Assembly (NCBI RefSeq): GCF_014652875.1
Contig: NZ_BMZQ01000001.1
Span: forward strand, 124,001-188,000
DNA: 64,000 nucleotides
Source: Tianweitania populi
Lineage (GTDB): Bacteria > Pseudomonadota > Alphaproteobacteria > Rhizobiales > Rhizobiaceae
Direction: 5' to 3'
The translations under genes and the position numbers were made by a program. The notes under the pieces are model-generated. The model was not told the origin of the DNA. It did not search any database and was given only the letters and a program-made list of their open reading frames with translations. Below, one piece after another: positions 63,751 through 64,000 of this stretch; positions within the stretch are counted from its first letter, which is position 1; the number at the start of each line of letters is the position of its first letter.

Positions 63751-64000
63751 CTAATTAGCCCGGGCAGCTGAGCGTAAAATCTGGGCAACTCGCGGACCGT
63801 GTACTTGTAATGAATACGACTGTTCGACTTTTCTACGGCCGGCCTGTCCCATGCGGTAGCGTAATTCGGGATCTCTCAAAAGAGCCCCGAGTGCATGCTT
63901 CCATTCCAGATCGTTGCTGGCAAAAAACCCATTCACACCATGTTCTACAATATCATTGTTGGCCCCAACAGGCGATGCGACAACCGGTAGGCCGCATGCC
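63751..64000 (-). CDS. Glycosyltransferase, C-terminal part only (runs off the window)
   Basis: The minus-strand frame is open to the window edge and ends at TAG 63751-63753. The visible 82 residues contain CGLPVVASPVGANNDIVEHG then VNGFFASNDLEWKHALGALL, the end of a GT4-type donor domain, and an RRKVEQSYSLQVHGPRV tail. The N terminus lies beyond 64000. Confidence 0.85.
   Translation of the reverse strand, partial: ACGLPVVASPVGANNDIVEHGVNGFFASNDLEWKHALGALLRDPELRYRMGQAGRRKVEQSYSLQVHGPRVAQILRSAARAN

Noticed and set aside
1-64000. CRISPR arrays, insertion sequences, prophage or plasmid origin
   Set aside because: No regularly spaced repeats, transposase/integrase frames, terminal inverted repeats or rep/parAB genes were found on reading both strands.

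Overview
The window is GC-rich, gene-dense DNA that reads as the genome (chromosome or large replicon) of a rhizobial-type alphaproteobacterium. The evidence is the many ABC importers for amines, polyols and siderophores, the sugar ABC/DhaKL polyol locus, and a formate dehydrogenase-selenocysteine block (fdoGHI-fdhE-selA-sel1-selB-selC...selD). From memory, that block has the same order as the one on Sinorhizobium meliloti pSymA. I cannot name a genus. No phage, transposase, integrase or CRISPR array was seen. No gene-free stretch exceeds 300 bases.

Layout. (1) 1-5387: a cobalamin riboswitch, cut by the window edge, then a 41-codon leader ORF, two tandem paralogous substrate-binding proteins, a FecCD-type permease, its ATPase, a pseudoazurin and a SAM methyltransferase, mostly joined by ATGA overlaps. 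A Zur-box-like dyad lies between the two binding-protein genes. (2) 5465-8081: an SDR dehydrogenase and a GH15 glycosidase. (3) 8099-11325, minus strand: a GreA/B-like factor and an NMT1-type ABC importer. (4) 11482-21707: a catabolic locus around an XRE-cupin regulator. On the minus strand are a HisD-like dehydrogenase, an omega-transaminase, a HYKK-like kinase and an AGXT2L-like phospholyase. On the plus strand is a polyamine-type ABC importer. A 15-bp element with core CACCGGTG stands in both promoter regions. (5) 21863-33919: periplasmic selenocysteine formate dehydrogenase with an in-frame UGA (Sec200), followed by the machinery that decodes it, including tRNA-Sec. (6) 34103-37849, minus: a siderophore-type FecBCDE importer. 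(7) 38120-48783: a sugar-alcohol locus (RbsABC-type importer, GolD/DthD-like SDR, DhaK, DhaL, zinc alcohol dehydrogenase, RpiB-like isomerase). It faces a gene encoding a SorC-type regulator fused to a full DhaK domain, with its own DhaL. I read this locus as tetritol (threitol/erythrulose) use. (8) 48945-64000: a polysaccharide locus, with secretion and assembly genes on the plus strand (CpsB-type phosphatase, Wza, Wzc, Wzy/WaaL-like) and sugar-nucleotide and transfer genes on the minus strand (4,6-dehydratase, LegC-type aminotransferase, initiating transferase, GNAT, glycosyltransferases, polymerase).

The least conventional parts are the SorC-DhaK fusion with its paired DhaL, the kinase/phospholyase/HisD-like catabolic set with its candidate operator, and the B12-riboswitch operon carrying a blue-copper protein. 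The annotation most easily missed is the selenocysteine codon in the formate dehydrogenase alpha subunit.
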